This document shows, one piece after another, positions 1 to 8,800 of a stretch of 45,417 bases of DNA (within the stretch, counting starts at the first letter, position 1; every line of letters begins with the position of its first letter). The DNA is taken from assembly GCA_003228105.1 (NCBI GenBank), contig QGNN01000010.1, positions 1-45,417 on the forward strand, read 5' to 3'. The position numbers and the translations under genes were made by a program. Below the pieces are notes generated by a model that had not been told where the DNA came from, did no database searches, and was given only the letters and a program-made list of their open reading frames with translations. Source of the stretch: Chloroflexota bacterium (GTDB lineage Bacteria; Chloroflexota; Dehalococcoidia; Lucifugimonadales; UBA826).

Positions 1-176
1 CTTCCTGCCCCCGTAATAACTATAGATCCGACTGTAGAATCGTTGTTAAAATCTCTGATCTGTAGCCTTAATTCTCTGTTGAGATCACCATTAAAAGCAT
101 TCAGAAAATCAGGTCTGTTTAAGGTTATGATTCCCACTCTCCCGATTTGTTCTACTAAAATAGTTTCAACCCCCAT
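1..176 (-). CDS. Enoyl-CoA hydratase/isomerase (crotonase) family, N-terminal part
   Basis: This gene is cut by the window edge and is not in the ORF track. Reading the minus strand from an ATG at 176 gives about 58 residues with the typical crotonase start: a short strand, then VGIITLNRPDFLNAF, then a helix, then a strand ending SIVITGAG just before the oxyanion-hole segment. A good ribosome binding site (AGAGGGGAG) lies about 5 nt upstream. Family members bind acyl-CoA thioesters and hydrate, isomerise or hydrolyse them. The substrate cannot be told because the active-site glutamates lie outside the window. It is transcribed divergently from the enolase-superfamily gene at 278, with about 100 bp between them. 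A second, complete crotonase lies at 11171. Confidence 0.85.
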   Translation of the reverse strand, partial: MGVETILVEQIGRVGIITLNRPDFLNAFNGDLNRELRLQIRDFNNDSTVGSIVITGAG

Positions 177-277
177 GTTAACTCCCCTCTTAATGTTTAC
201 ATACCGTCAAGTTATCATAGCGGTAACTACCTAACAACATAAAAGCAATACCATTTAAGAATTGTAGGATGAAGTTA

Positions 278-1327
278 ATGAAAATCACTGAAGTAAAAGC
301 AGTCTATCCTGACTACAAAAATGTAGTACCTTCTTGGCGAACACACTTTTGGCAAATAGTTGTGAGGGTTGAAACAGATCAAGGTGTTGTAGGAGTAGGG
401 TACGGAGGGGGAGGTATAGCCGCGGTAGAAGTTGTAAACAAGCATTTTAGGGAACTTCTTATAGGTAAGGAAATAGACACCACACAAGATATCAAAGAGG
501 CCTGGGATCACCTGTATTCTGCTTCTCTCCCCTATGGCAGAAAAGGTATTGCAATAATGGCCTTAAGTGGAGTGGACTTAGCTTTGTGGGATCTGCTTGG
601 GAAAGCAGAAAATTGTCCGGTATATGAACTAATAGGAGGCAGAAAAAAGGATTCTGTTCAGTCGTATGCTACCGGAACAGACGTAGAGTGGTATGCAGAG
701 TTAGGTTTTACTGCTCATAAATTTCCCCATAGGTGGGTCTCAGACGACGACATTTCGACAGCCATAGTCACTGCAGATAAAGCAAGAAATTTATTAGGCC
801 CGAAAGCTTTAATTATGATAGATACATACATGTCATGGAGTTTTGACATTACTCTAAAAATGTCAAAGGCTTTGAAAGAATTCGATATTTACTGGTTTGA
901 AGATGTGATCAACCCAAATGATCTAGTCGCTCAAGCTGAACTAAGAAACTTGGTGAAGCCTACGTTGATCGCCGGTGGAGAACATGAATTCACTGAATAT
1001 GGCTACCAAGAAATAGCCAGAACAAAGGCCTTAGGCCTATGGCAGCCGGATATAACATGGTGTGGAGGCCTAACATCTGGCATTCGGATCACAGAGATGG
1101 GAAATGCGCTCGATATACCCGTCGTACCACATAGAGGGGGAGAAGTATGGGGACTTCACTTAATTGTCTCTTCAACTTGCGACAATTTGGCCGAAGTGCT
1201 TCCGGGTACAAAGGGCGGTAACAAAGATGAACTGTGGATAGGCGAACCACACCCCGTGAATGGATATATTTCACCAACAGATGGCCCAGGGTTTGGGGTT
1301 ACAGTTAACGAAGCGCTACTACCTTAG
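278..1327 (+). CDS. Mandelate racemase/muconate lactonizing enzyme family protein (sugar-acid dehydratase-like)
   Basis: This is an enolase-superfamily enzyme of about 349 residues, the usual size. The N-terminal capping domain is followed by a TIM barrel. Visible metal ligands are Asp in LIMIDTYMSW, Glu in YWFEDVINP and Glu in AGGEHEF. Candidate acid/base residues are the Lys/His of HKFPHRW and the Asp and His in QPDITWCGGLT and VVPHRGGEVW. The last two segments recall the His-Asp dyad of L-rhamnonate-dehydratase-like members, so dehydration of an aldonic acid is a reasonable but unproven role. The ORF track starts at 269, but AGGA at 266-269 sits 8 nt before the ATG at 278, so I prefer 278 (MKITEVKAVYP). 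It converges on the uxuA-like pseudogene with 14 nt between stops. Confidence 0.88.
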   Translation: MKITEVKAVYPDYKNVVPSWRTHFWQIVVRVETDQGVVGVGYGGGGIAAVEVVNKHFRELLIGKEIDTTQDIKEAWDHLYSASLPYGRKGIAIMALSGVDLALWDLLGKAENCPVYELIGGRKKDSVQSYATGTDVEWYAELGFTAHKFPHRWVSDDDISTAIVTADKARNLLGPKALIMIDTYMSWSFDITLKMSKALKEFDIYWFEDVINPNDLVAQAELRNLVKPTLIAGGEHEFTEYGYQEIARTKALGLWQPDITWCGGLTSGIRITEMGNALDIPVVPHRGGEVWGLHLIVSSTCDNLAEVLPGTKGGNKDELWIGEPHPVNGYISPTDGPGFGVTVNEALLP

Positions 1328-1341
1328 TAACAAAAGACTTA

Positions 1342-2322
1342 CTATGTCCCGAATCGATTCGATTCGATTAATCCTTTGATGTACCCATAGGTATATGCAA
1401 AGCCTACCATTTTAGAATTTTCCCCAGACATGTTCGGCACATGATCAGGCATCAGCATATATGGGTAATCTAGTTCAGTGTACAGTTCTACACATTTTTT
1501 CATATCGACATCTCCATCATCGATATAAGTCTCTACAAAATCTAGAAACCCACCTTTAATGTTTCGGAAATGAACGTTGAATATTTTTTCCTTTCACCAA
1601 AATATCTGATAATGTCAAAGATTTCCTCTGCCGGATTTTCTAACATTTCCGTAACGGTACCTTGGCAAAAATTCAATCCGTGAAAATCGCTTGAATTCAA
1701 ATCAATATATTTCTTCAACCCGCCAACACTTCCTAAAACTCGGTCAACACCTCTAAAACCTTCGGGTCTGGGCATTGCTGGATCGTGGGGATGAAGAGCC
1801 ATACGAATTTTGTACTCATCCGCGACAGGCACCACTGACTGAACAAAATAATTTATCCCACATCATTTCCTCTGTGGTTTGGCCCGCTATGGTTAAAGGA
1901 GGTTCTTGTATCGCGTTCTGGTATCTAAATGCCCTTGTCGTAGACCCTCCCTGCCAATATTCGTCGTCAGTGCTAACTACACCTAGAAGGGTCAAATTGT
2001 ACTTAACAGCGGGTATGCCGGCTAAGGAACAATTCATTATAATATTTTGTATCAGGTCAATTTCTCTATCTCAGTCAGGAGATTTTCCAAGCATAATATT
2101 AGGATTTCCCGCCAAGGATATCTCATGTGAGTTGAGTGGCAGTGGAATAAAATCTAACTTCAACCCAAAAGATTCAACATGCTCTCTATAGGCTTTCAAA
2201 ACTTGTGGGGTCCATTCTTGAGGATCACCTGGTGGGTATCCACAAATATTGTTTACCCCCAGTTGTGCGAACACTCTGTAATCATCATCATTCCTGGCTT
2301 TGAGCTGTGTTCCAAGCTTCAT
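1342..2322 (-). pseudogene. Mannonate dehydratase (UxuA-like) pseudogene with one in-frame stop and two frameshifts
   Basis: Three minus-strand ORF fragments join into one TIM-barrel protein of about 326 residues of the mannonate dehydratase/sugar-acid type. Segment 1 (2322 down to about 2074) starts MKLGTQLKA. It meets a TGA at 2071-2073, but the same frame continues as DREIDLIQNIIMNC, so one C-to-T change from CGA (Arg) would explain the stop. Around 1850-1858 the frame shifts, and NYFVQSVVPVADEYK follows in another frame. A run of six A residues (1584-1589 as T on plus) is one short of what [12 protein letters not shown] needs. After it the frame continues through [19 protein letters not shown] to a TAG at 1342-1344. 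Family motifs remain, such as MALHPHDP and HGLNFCQGT. It lies 17 nt downstream of the enolase-superfamily gene at 2340-3455, so the two were probably co-transcribed. Assembly error is possible for the A-run, less so for all three lesions. Confidence 0.85.
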
Positions 2323-2339
2323 TTAATTCACCATTCACA

Positions 2340-3455
2340 CTAGGCTAATGTACCTGTTTTATGTTTTTCTATGTAATCCCAATCAATTTGGTATCCCAAC
2401 CCAGGGGAGCGGGTTGCTGTGATAACCCCTTCGTCATTCGGTACGACATCCTCTAGAAGCCCAAATTGATGGGCGCCTGTCGGCATCCAATATTCATAGA
2501 AATCACAATTCGCTACCGAATAAATCACATGTAAATTAGCTATGTTCATAAGGGAATTCCCAGCTGTTCCGATCTCGCAGTTATAACCAAAGCCTTCCGC
2601 CATAGAACATAACTTCTTAAGTCCTGTTATTCCTAATTTAGCTGCGGTTCCTCTAACCAACCTGTTTGATCTTGTCCTTAGGGCATTGGCTCCCCAGTAA
2701 AATTGATTATCCGACTGATCACTCATACAAATGGGAACCTTCAATTTCCTTGTCAATTCAACAATCGCGTCTAAATCAAAATGAGAGACAGGGTCTTCAT
2801 ACCAATAAAATCCATTTCCATCTAAAGCCTGGCCTACATCAAACGCTTTCCGGTAGGTGTATCCACAGTTTGGGTCGAGCATAAGTTTCACAGTGGGGCC
2901 TACTCGCTCCCTTACCCTACTTACCATTTTCACAACTTCATCGGTCTCCATTACGCCTGGGTGAATCTTGTAGGCCTTAAAACCTCTACTAATTATCTCC
3001 TCCGCTTCTTTTACATACCCTGCACTATCGCTATGACGAGGCGGGTAAGTAGCATAAGCATCAATCTCATCCCTTTGATTCCCTAGCAGCTCGTGTATGG
3101 GAACACCCGCTTGCTTTCCGGCAGCGTCCCACAGGGCAATATCGACAGGAGCCCAAGCTGACATACTCAGTCCTTTTCGAGCCGATAATATCCCCAACTT
3201 ACTCCACAACCATTCTCTCTTCGCAACCTCCATTCCCACCAACTCAGGTTTAAGAACCGTTAATATAGGGTTATAAAGAGGAGTCGAACCTTTCCGAAAT
3301 TCGCCCAGAAAACAATTCCCTTCGATTCCTTCGTCAGTAAAAATGCGCAAGACACCCTGTTCGACAGACCCGGAGAACCTTCCGAGATCAGAATCCAGTC
3401 CCGTGTCAGGTATTTCTCGCTCTATAACTTCAATACTGATATCTGAAATTTTCAT
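2340..3455 (-). CDS. Mandelate racemase/muconate lactonizing enzyme family protein
   Basis: This is a second complete enolase-superfamily enzyme (371 residues), only distantly like the one at 278. The N-terminal domain begins MKISDISIEVIERE. Barrel motifs include a KxH base motif (AYKIHPGV), metal ligands Asp in LMLDPNCGY, Glu in YWYEDPVSH and Asp in ICMSDQSDN, and a late-barrel LHVIYSVANC segment. The KxH pair suggests abstraction of a proton alpha to a carboxylate. Racemisation, dehydration or lactone cycloisomerisation cannot be told apart here. GGAG lies about 9 nt before the ATG at 3455. The uxuA-like pseudogene follows 17 nt downstream, and the MFS transporter starts divergently 65 nt away. 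Together these suggest a sugar-acid or hydroxy-acid uptake and catabolic locus. Confidence 0.88.
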   Translation of the reverse strand: MKISDISIEVIEREIPDTGLDSDLGRFSGSVEQGVLRIFTDEGIEGNCFLGEFRKGSTPLYNPILTVLKPELVGMEVAKREWLWSKLGILSARKGLSMSAWAPVDIALWDAAGKQAGVPIHELLGNQRDEIDAYATYPPRHSDSAGYVKEAEEIISRGFKAYKIHPGVMETDEVVKMVSRVRERVGPTVKLMLDPNCGYTYRKAFDVGQALDGNGFYWYEDPVSHFDLDAIVELTRKLKVPICMSDQSDNQFYWGANALRTRSNRLVRGTAAKLGITGLKKLCSMAEGFGYNCEIGTAGNSLMNIANLHVIYSVANCDFYEYWMPTGAHQFGLLEDVVPNDEGVITATRSPGLGYQIDWDYIEKHKTGTLA

Positions 3456-3520
3456 CTAGCTATACTCCAAAAATATTTCAATCTCGATTATATAAGAATT
3501 CACAGTGTTAAAATTCCCTG

Positions 3521-4831
3521 ATGGAATTGTTGAAACGCGCAGGGTCTTGGACACCTAAAACTACTGTCTACTATGGTTGGATAGTTATCGCGGTTGGGGC
3601 CATGGGAACTTATGCTGCTTCGGGGTCAGCTCAAGTTACCCTCGCGGGAATCCAAACGCTTATGTTCGAGGATACAGGTTGGGATAGAAGCACTATTGCA
3701 CTTGGTATAACCATCGGCACTTGGGTTGCTGGCCTGTTAACACCTGTATTCGGAAAAATCGCAGATACCCACGGGCCGAGGTTAGTAATGCCGATAACCT
3801 CCATTATAGTCGGCGGATGTTTTTTCTGGATCGGAGGCATGTCTGCAATTTGGCACTTCTATGCCGCCTACATCATTGCGAGAGGGTTGGGTAACCCTGT
3901 TTTGATAGGAGTTATGCCTCGAACTGTAGCGGTTAATTTTTTTCAAAAAAAAAGAAACCTGGTGCTTGGCTTAGTATCGATGGCCAGACCTTGCTTTGGA
4001 GCCATAAATGTACAACTAATCACCCTGATAGGCACTTGGTCTAGCTGGCGAACAGCCTACAAATTGCTTGGGATGTATTCCATATTATTGGCTCTGCCTT
4101 TGATAATTTTCGTTAGAAAAGACCCTGAATCAATAGGGCTCTTACCCGACGGGGTTAAGAAAAACCTCAGTTCTCTCGAACCCACTGGCAATCTCGGCAA
4201 AAGTTCCAATATCGATGAGGAGGTTTGGTCAGCAGGCGAAGCAGCAAAGACTTTTGCATTATGGGCGGTAATATCCGCTGAATTTTTAATAATACTTACA
4301 TCCGGAACCATAGGATTTCAACTGGTACCCTACCTACATGAATCTGGCCTATCTATATCTATGGCGGCGCTTGCCTGGACTTTCAGCGCCCTTTTGAATG
4401 CGTTTTCTAACCCGATATGGGGGGTTTTATCTGATATATATTCCCCGCGAAAATTAGTATTGTCTGCCCTTCCTATATCCTTAGGGGTGACTTCCATTTT
4501 CCTGTTTATAGAAGGAGGGTATCCTGGATTTGCATGTGTGGTCATGTGGGGGGCCGCCACCGGAGGGCTCAATGTGCTGGGCGGTATGATAATAGCAAAC
4601 TATTACGGTCGGCATTCCTTTGGTTCGATCTCAGGAATTATGGGGCCATTTCAAATTATTGGACTAGGGTTGGGTCCAATAATAGGTGCAGTTCTATACG
4701 ACAGAACCGGTGGATACAAACAACTGTTTATTTTTGCAATAGTCGCATATTTTTTTGCTACTATCTTGTTTTTCTTTGCGAGGCAGCCTATTTTGAAACT
4801 GTCTAAAAGAATTCAAAAGCCTTTGATATGA
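3521..4831 (+). CDS. MFS transporter (organic-anion/monocarboxylate-like)
   Basis: This 436-residue membrane protein has about 12 hydrophobic segments in two halves joined by a polar loop around residues 205-235. The MFS motif-A loop is seen after TM2 (GKIADTHGPRL) and its counterpart in the second half (GVLSDIYSPRKL). The N-terminal TM starts VYYGWIVIAVGAMGTYA, a pattern common in oxalate/formate antiporter-type and monocarboxylate MFS proteins. The substrate is inferred to be an organic acid only from the neighbouring enolase-superfamily genes. It is divergent from the gene ending at 3455 and shares the 65-nt intergenic region with it. Its stop overlaps the start of the downstream lipoprotein by 4 nt (ATGA), so the two are probably translated together. 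Confidence 0.88.
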   Translation: MELLKRAGSWTPKTTVYYGWIVIAVGAMGTYAASGSAQVTLAGIQTLMFEDTGWDRSTIALGITIGTWVAGLLTPVFGKIADTHGPRLVMPITSIIVGGCFFWIGGMSAIWHFYAAYIIARGLGNPVLIGVMPRTVAVNFFQKKRNLVLGLVSMARPCFGAINVQLITLIGTWSSWRTAYKLLGMYSILLALPLIIFVRKDPESIGLLPDGVKKNLSSLEPTGNLGKSSNIDEEVWSAGEAAKTFALWAVISAEFLIILTSGTIGFQLVPYLHESGLSISMAALAWTFSALLNAFSNPIWGVLSDIYSPRKLVLSALPISLGVTSIFLFIEGGYPGFACVVMWGAATGGLNVLGGMIIANYYGRHSFGSISGIMGPFQIIGLGLGPIIGAVLYDRTGGYKQLFIFAIVAYFFATILFFFARQPILKLSKRIQKPLI

Positions 4832-5745
4832 AATCAATCAAAATACATTTTTGTGTTTCATTTATTTTTCTTATCCTACTAAGTGTTTCCTGCAGCCAAA
4901 ATGCGAGTAATAATTCGGGAATTTCTCCAAATGAAACCCCCTCGATTCAAAAAGCCCGTATTGCCTTCGCTGTCAGTGATTTGAGTGTAGGAACTCACAG
5001 ACTTGCTTTTGGAATCATTGAGCCCGGCACAGGAGCAGTCAAAAATGGGGAAGTTAAACTTGAAACTTTCTTTTTCCAAAACGATGATCGGCCCATGCTG
5101 AAAGAAACTCTGGTCGCTAAATTTCAAAAGTGGCCTGTTGGAGATAAAGGTGTTTACACGAGCAATGTCACGTTTGACGTACCAGGTAAATGGGGAGTAG
5201 GAGTATCCTTCAAATCCACGGATGGCGTTGAAAAAAAGGCCTCATCGGTCATCGAAGTAACTGAGGAAAGTCATGCTCCATCAATAGGGAACAAGGCATT
5301 CCCATCAAATAACACTACTGCCAATCTTTCGCGAGATCTCAGTAACATCACGACTGATAGCACCCCTTACAAACCTTTTTATGAATACTCTATTGCCGAA
5401 TCAATCAACGAAGGAAAAGCCACTCTGATTCTCTTCGGATCACCTGCGTTCTGTACAACTGGTACCTGCGGACCACAAATAGATATTGTGAAAAATTTAC
5501 ATTCAGATTTCTCTGAAGACGTGGTCTTCATACATGTTGAAATCTATGAAAACCCGATGGAAATAAAAGGAAATATATCCAATGCCAAAGTTGTACAAGC
5601 GGTTAAAGATTGGAATTTACCCAGCGAGCCTTGGATATTTCTAGTAGACCAACAAGGTGTGATAAAAGGTAGGTTTGAAGGCTTAGCGACTTATCAAGAA
5701 ATTAAAGCCGCTCTAATCAAAAATAATTTCCTCAGTTCAAAGTGA
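4828..5745 (+). CDS. Lipoprotein with Ig-like (FixH/YtkA-like) and thioredoxin-like domains
   Basis: This is an exported lipoprotein of 305 residues. The signal peptide (MKSIKIHFCVSFIFLILL) is followed by lipobox SVSC, making Cys 22 or so the lipidated residue. Residues about 45-150 look like a beta-sandwich (GVYTSNVTFDVPGKWGVGV), similar in style to FixH/YtkA-type domains. Residues about 180-300 form a thioredoxin-like fold with FGSPAFCTTGTCGPQ, a CxxxxC pair in place of the usual CxxC, and a cis-Pro region (LPSEPWIFLVDQQG). A role in thiol-disulfide exchange or metal handling outside the membrane is plausible, but the partner is unknown. Its start overlaps the MFS stop (ATGA). That coupling is unusual, because neither domain suggests sugar-acid transport. 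Confidence 0.78.
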   Translation: MKSIKIHFCVSFIFLILLSVSCSQNASNNSGISPNETPSIQKARIAFAVSDLSVGTHRLAFGIIEPGTGAVKNGEVKLETFFFQNDDRPMLKETLVAKFQKWPVGDKGVYTSNVTFDVPGKWGVGVSFKSTDGVEKKASSVIEVTEESHAPSIGNKAFPSNNTTANLSRDLSNITTDSTPYKPFYEYSIAESINEGKATLILFGSPAFCTTGTCGPQIDIVKNLHSDFSEDVVFIHVEIYENPMEIKGNISNAKVVQAVKDWNLPSEPWIFLVDQQGVIKGRFEGLATYQEIKAALIKNNFLSSK

Positions 5746-5817
5746 TGGTAACATTAAAAAAAAGGCTGGTCCTTGGTGGGATCGGTCATTTGTCGTCAAA
5801 ATATTTTTGATAAAATA

Positions 5818-8800
5818 ATGGATCTTATAAAAATAACAGAGCTTTTGAAATCTGATTCCAATTATGAAAGATTGGTGTCTGAAATCATGAAGGGGAAACC
5901 TGAAACCCGTGTTCAGATCATAGATGAGGCTGTCCCTTTTTTTACAGCATCTCTATGGAAAGATTTGGAAATACCTATTTTACTTATCTGCCCCAGCCCA
6001 GAGCATTCGAGACGTCTACATGAGTATTTATCAGCTTGGATGGAGAGTGAAGCAACCCCACTCAGGTTTGGTGAAAGTGAAATCTTGCCATATGAGAGAT
6101 TGACAGAAGATCTTTCCACATCTCGAGAAAGACTAAGAACTTTAGAGTGCTTGGTAAAAAATAATTCAGCGCCATTGGTTGTAGTAACTTCAGCGTCGGC
6201 TCTCGCTCAAAAAACAATCTCAATCGAATCATTTAAAGAAAATTCTTTTTCCTACCTACAAGGAGACAAAGTAAATCTAGAAGAAATGGCCAGTTACTGG
6301 CAGCAGATGGGCTACTCCTTTGAATCAACTGTATCGGAACCAGGCACGGTCAGTAGAAGAGGCGGAATCATAGACGTATATCCAGTAGGTGAGGATATGC
6401 CCTATAGAATCGAACTTTGGGGTGATGAAATCGACAGTATAAGAACCTTTGATCCAGACAGCCAAAGATCAATAGATATTGTCGACGGGTTCTCCATCAG
6501 ACCAGCTAAAGAAACTTTAATATCGTCAACTTCCGCGGATGAATTTGACCGACTACTTTCTCACGTGGATCTTTCGCAATGCAATCCTGAAGAAATAACC
6601 CGGTTTAATGCTGAAATTGATGATCTGGTAAACGGTCGTCAAATTGAAGAATTGGGTTTATACTCTGGTTTTTTCAACAATGGGACCTTACTAGATTATT
6701 TTCCTCGAAATGGATTAGTGATTTCATACAGGAATATAGATGCGATGAATTCTGTATGGAATGTTGAGGAACGGACAAATCAATTAAGAACAGTAAAAGA
6801 AAGTCGGGGAGAAATACCGCTCAATTTTCCGACCGATAGAATTCCTTGGAGCCAAATAGAAAACTCCCTAGAAAAATTAAAGAAAAACATATTTCTGATG
6901 CCTTGGGGAGCATCAGACATAGATAATAACGATACTCGCCAAATGCCATTTAGTTCCCCACCTTTATACAAAGGTGACCTAGGGACTTTATCGGAGGATA
7001 TCCCTGAGTTCACAAGTGGTGGAGGTAATGTGATTGCTATTACCTCTCACCATTCAAGGTTAAAGGAACTCTTAAAAGATTTGAGCCCCTCTGAGCCTCC
7101 AGCCACCGGTTCTGTAGTTGATTTACATCCGCTATCAATAATCCCGATTGACACCGCCAATATTGGAGATGGGTTTGTAATTAATACGCCACAACATCGT
7201 CTGACCCTTCTAGGTGACAAGGAGATATTTGGCATCGCGAAACGCAGGCGGGCAAAAAGAACCAATAAAGTATCAAGAGAAGCTTTTTTTGAAGAAATAT
7301 CTCCTGGCGACTACGTGGTTCACGTGGAACACGGCATAGCTAGATTTGTTGGTACAGAAAGCAAGTATGAAGACTCTGGTAATCATGAATATTTAATTCT
7401 TCAGTATGCTCAAGGAGATAAACTGTATATCCCAATGCAGCACTTAGACAGAGTTGCCCCCTATGTAGCTCCCATGGATAGATCTCCCTCGCTCACGAGG
7501 CTGGGAACTCAAGAATGGTCTCGAACAAAAGCGAGAGTCGAGAAGTCAACTCGTGAAATGGCAGTGGAATTGCTATCAATATACGCGGCAAGACAGGTGA
7601 GTAAGGGTCACGCTACTGGCCCCGACACAAAATGGCAATTCGAACTAGAAGAATCCTTCCCCTACGAAGAAACTGTGGATCAAATTTCCACACTAGCAGA
7701 AATAAAAGACGACATGGAATCAGACCGGCCCATGGATCGGCTCATATGCGGGGATGTTGGCTATGGTAAGACGGAATTGGCTCTAAGGGCAGCTTTCAAA
7801 ACCGTAATGGATGGAAAGCAAGTTGCTGTGTTAGTACCGACCACAGTCCTGGCACAACAACACTATGAAACTTTCTCCGAAAGGATGAATGCTTTCCCTG
7901 TCAAATTATCTGTATTGAGCAGATTCAAATCAAATATGGCTCAAAAGGAAACTTTAAAAGCCTTAATGGATGGAACAGTCGATATATGCATTGGCACACA
8001 CCGACTAGTTCAGAAAGATGTCAGATTCAAGGATTTAGGTCTAGTGATAATAGATGAAGAACAACGATTTGGGGTTGTACATAAAGAACGGCTTAAACAA
8101 ATGCGAAGCCAAGTGGACATTCTAACTCTCTCTGCCACTCCTATACCAAGGACGTTACATATGTCATTGGCCGGAGTCAGAGACATGAGCACAATAGAAA
8201 GTGCTCCAGAAGAAAGACTCCCAATAAAAACCTATGTGTCTGAATTTAGTGACGACCTGATTAGAGAGGCGATACTTAGAGAGATGGATCGTCAAGGACA
8301 AGTATATTTCTTGCACAATCGAGTTTATAACATCGAATATATGTCCGAATATATTCAAACCTTGGTTCCAGACGCGAAGATAGGCATCGCCCATGGTCAG
8401 ATGTCAGAAAAAGAGTTAGAGAGATCAATGATAGCTTTCTCGCAAGGTGAAACCGATGTCTTACTCTGCACAACAATAATAGAATCTGGATTGGATATAG
8501 CTAATGCAAACACATTGATAGTAAACCGAGCAGATTCATTTGGGCTAGCACAGCTTTACCAACTAAGAGGAAGGATTGGCAGGAGTTCTAAAAGAGGCTA
8601 TTCATATCTACTCATACCTAAAAGTCACACTATGACGGAATCGGCCGAAAGAAGGCTAAAGGCAATGTTATCGGCAACAGAGCTCGGTTCAGGTTTCAAA
8701 ATAGCTATGAAGGACTTAGAAATCCGAGGGGCCGGGAATATACTGGGAGCCGAGCAAAGTGGTCATATTCATGCTGTCGGTTTCGAACTTTACACTCGGC

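Noticed and set aside
1351-1369. GATTC/GAATC tandem pattern at the end of the uxuA-like remnant
   Set aside because: It is only about three short units and lies within the gene's last codons; too little to call a repeat array.
2071-2073. In-frame TGA read as selenocysteine or reassigned codon
   Set aside because: The same gene has two further frameshifts, no SECIS-like hairpin was seen, and many other genes here end in TGA.
1775-2191. 138-residue plus-strand ORF
   Set aside because: It is a shadow opposite the uxuA-like pseudogene, whose minus-strand frames carry recognisable motifs.
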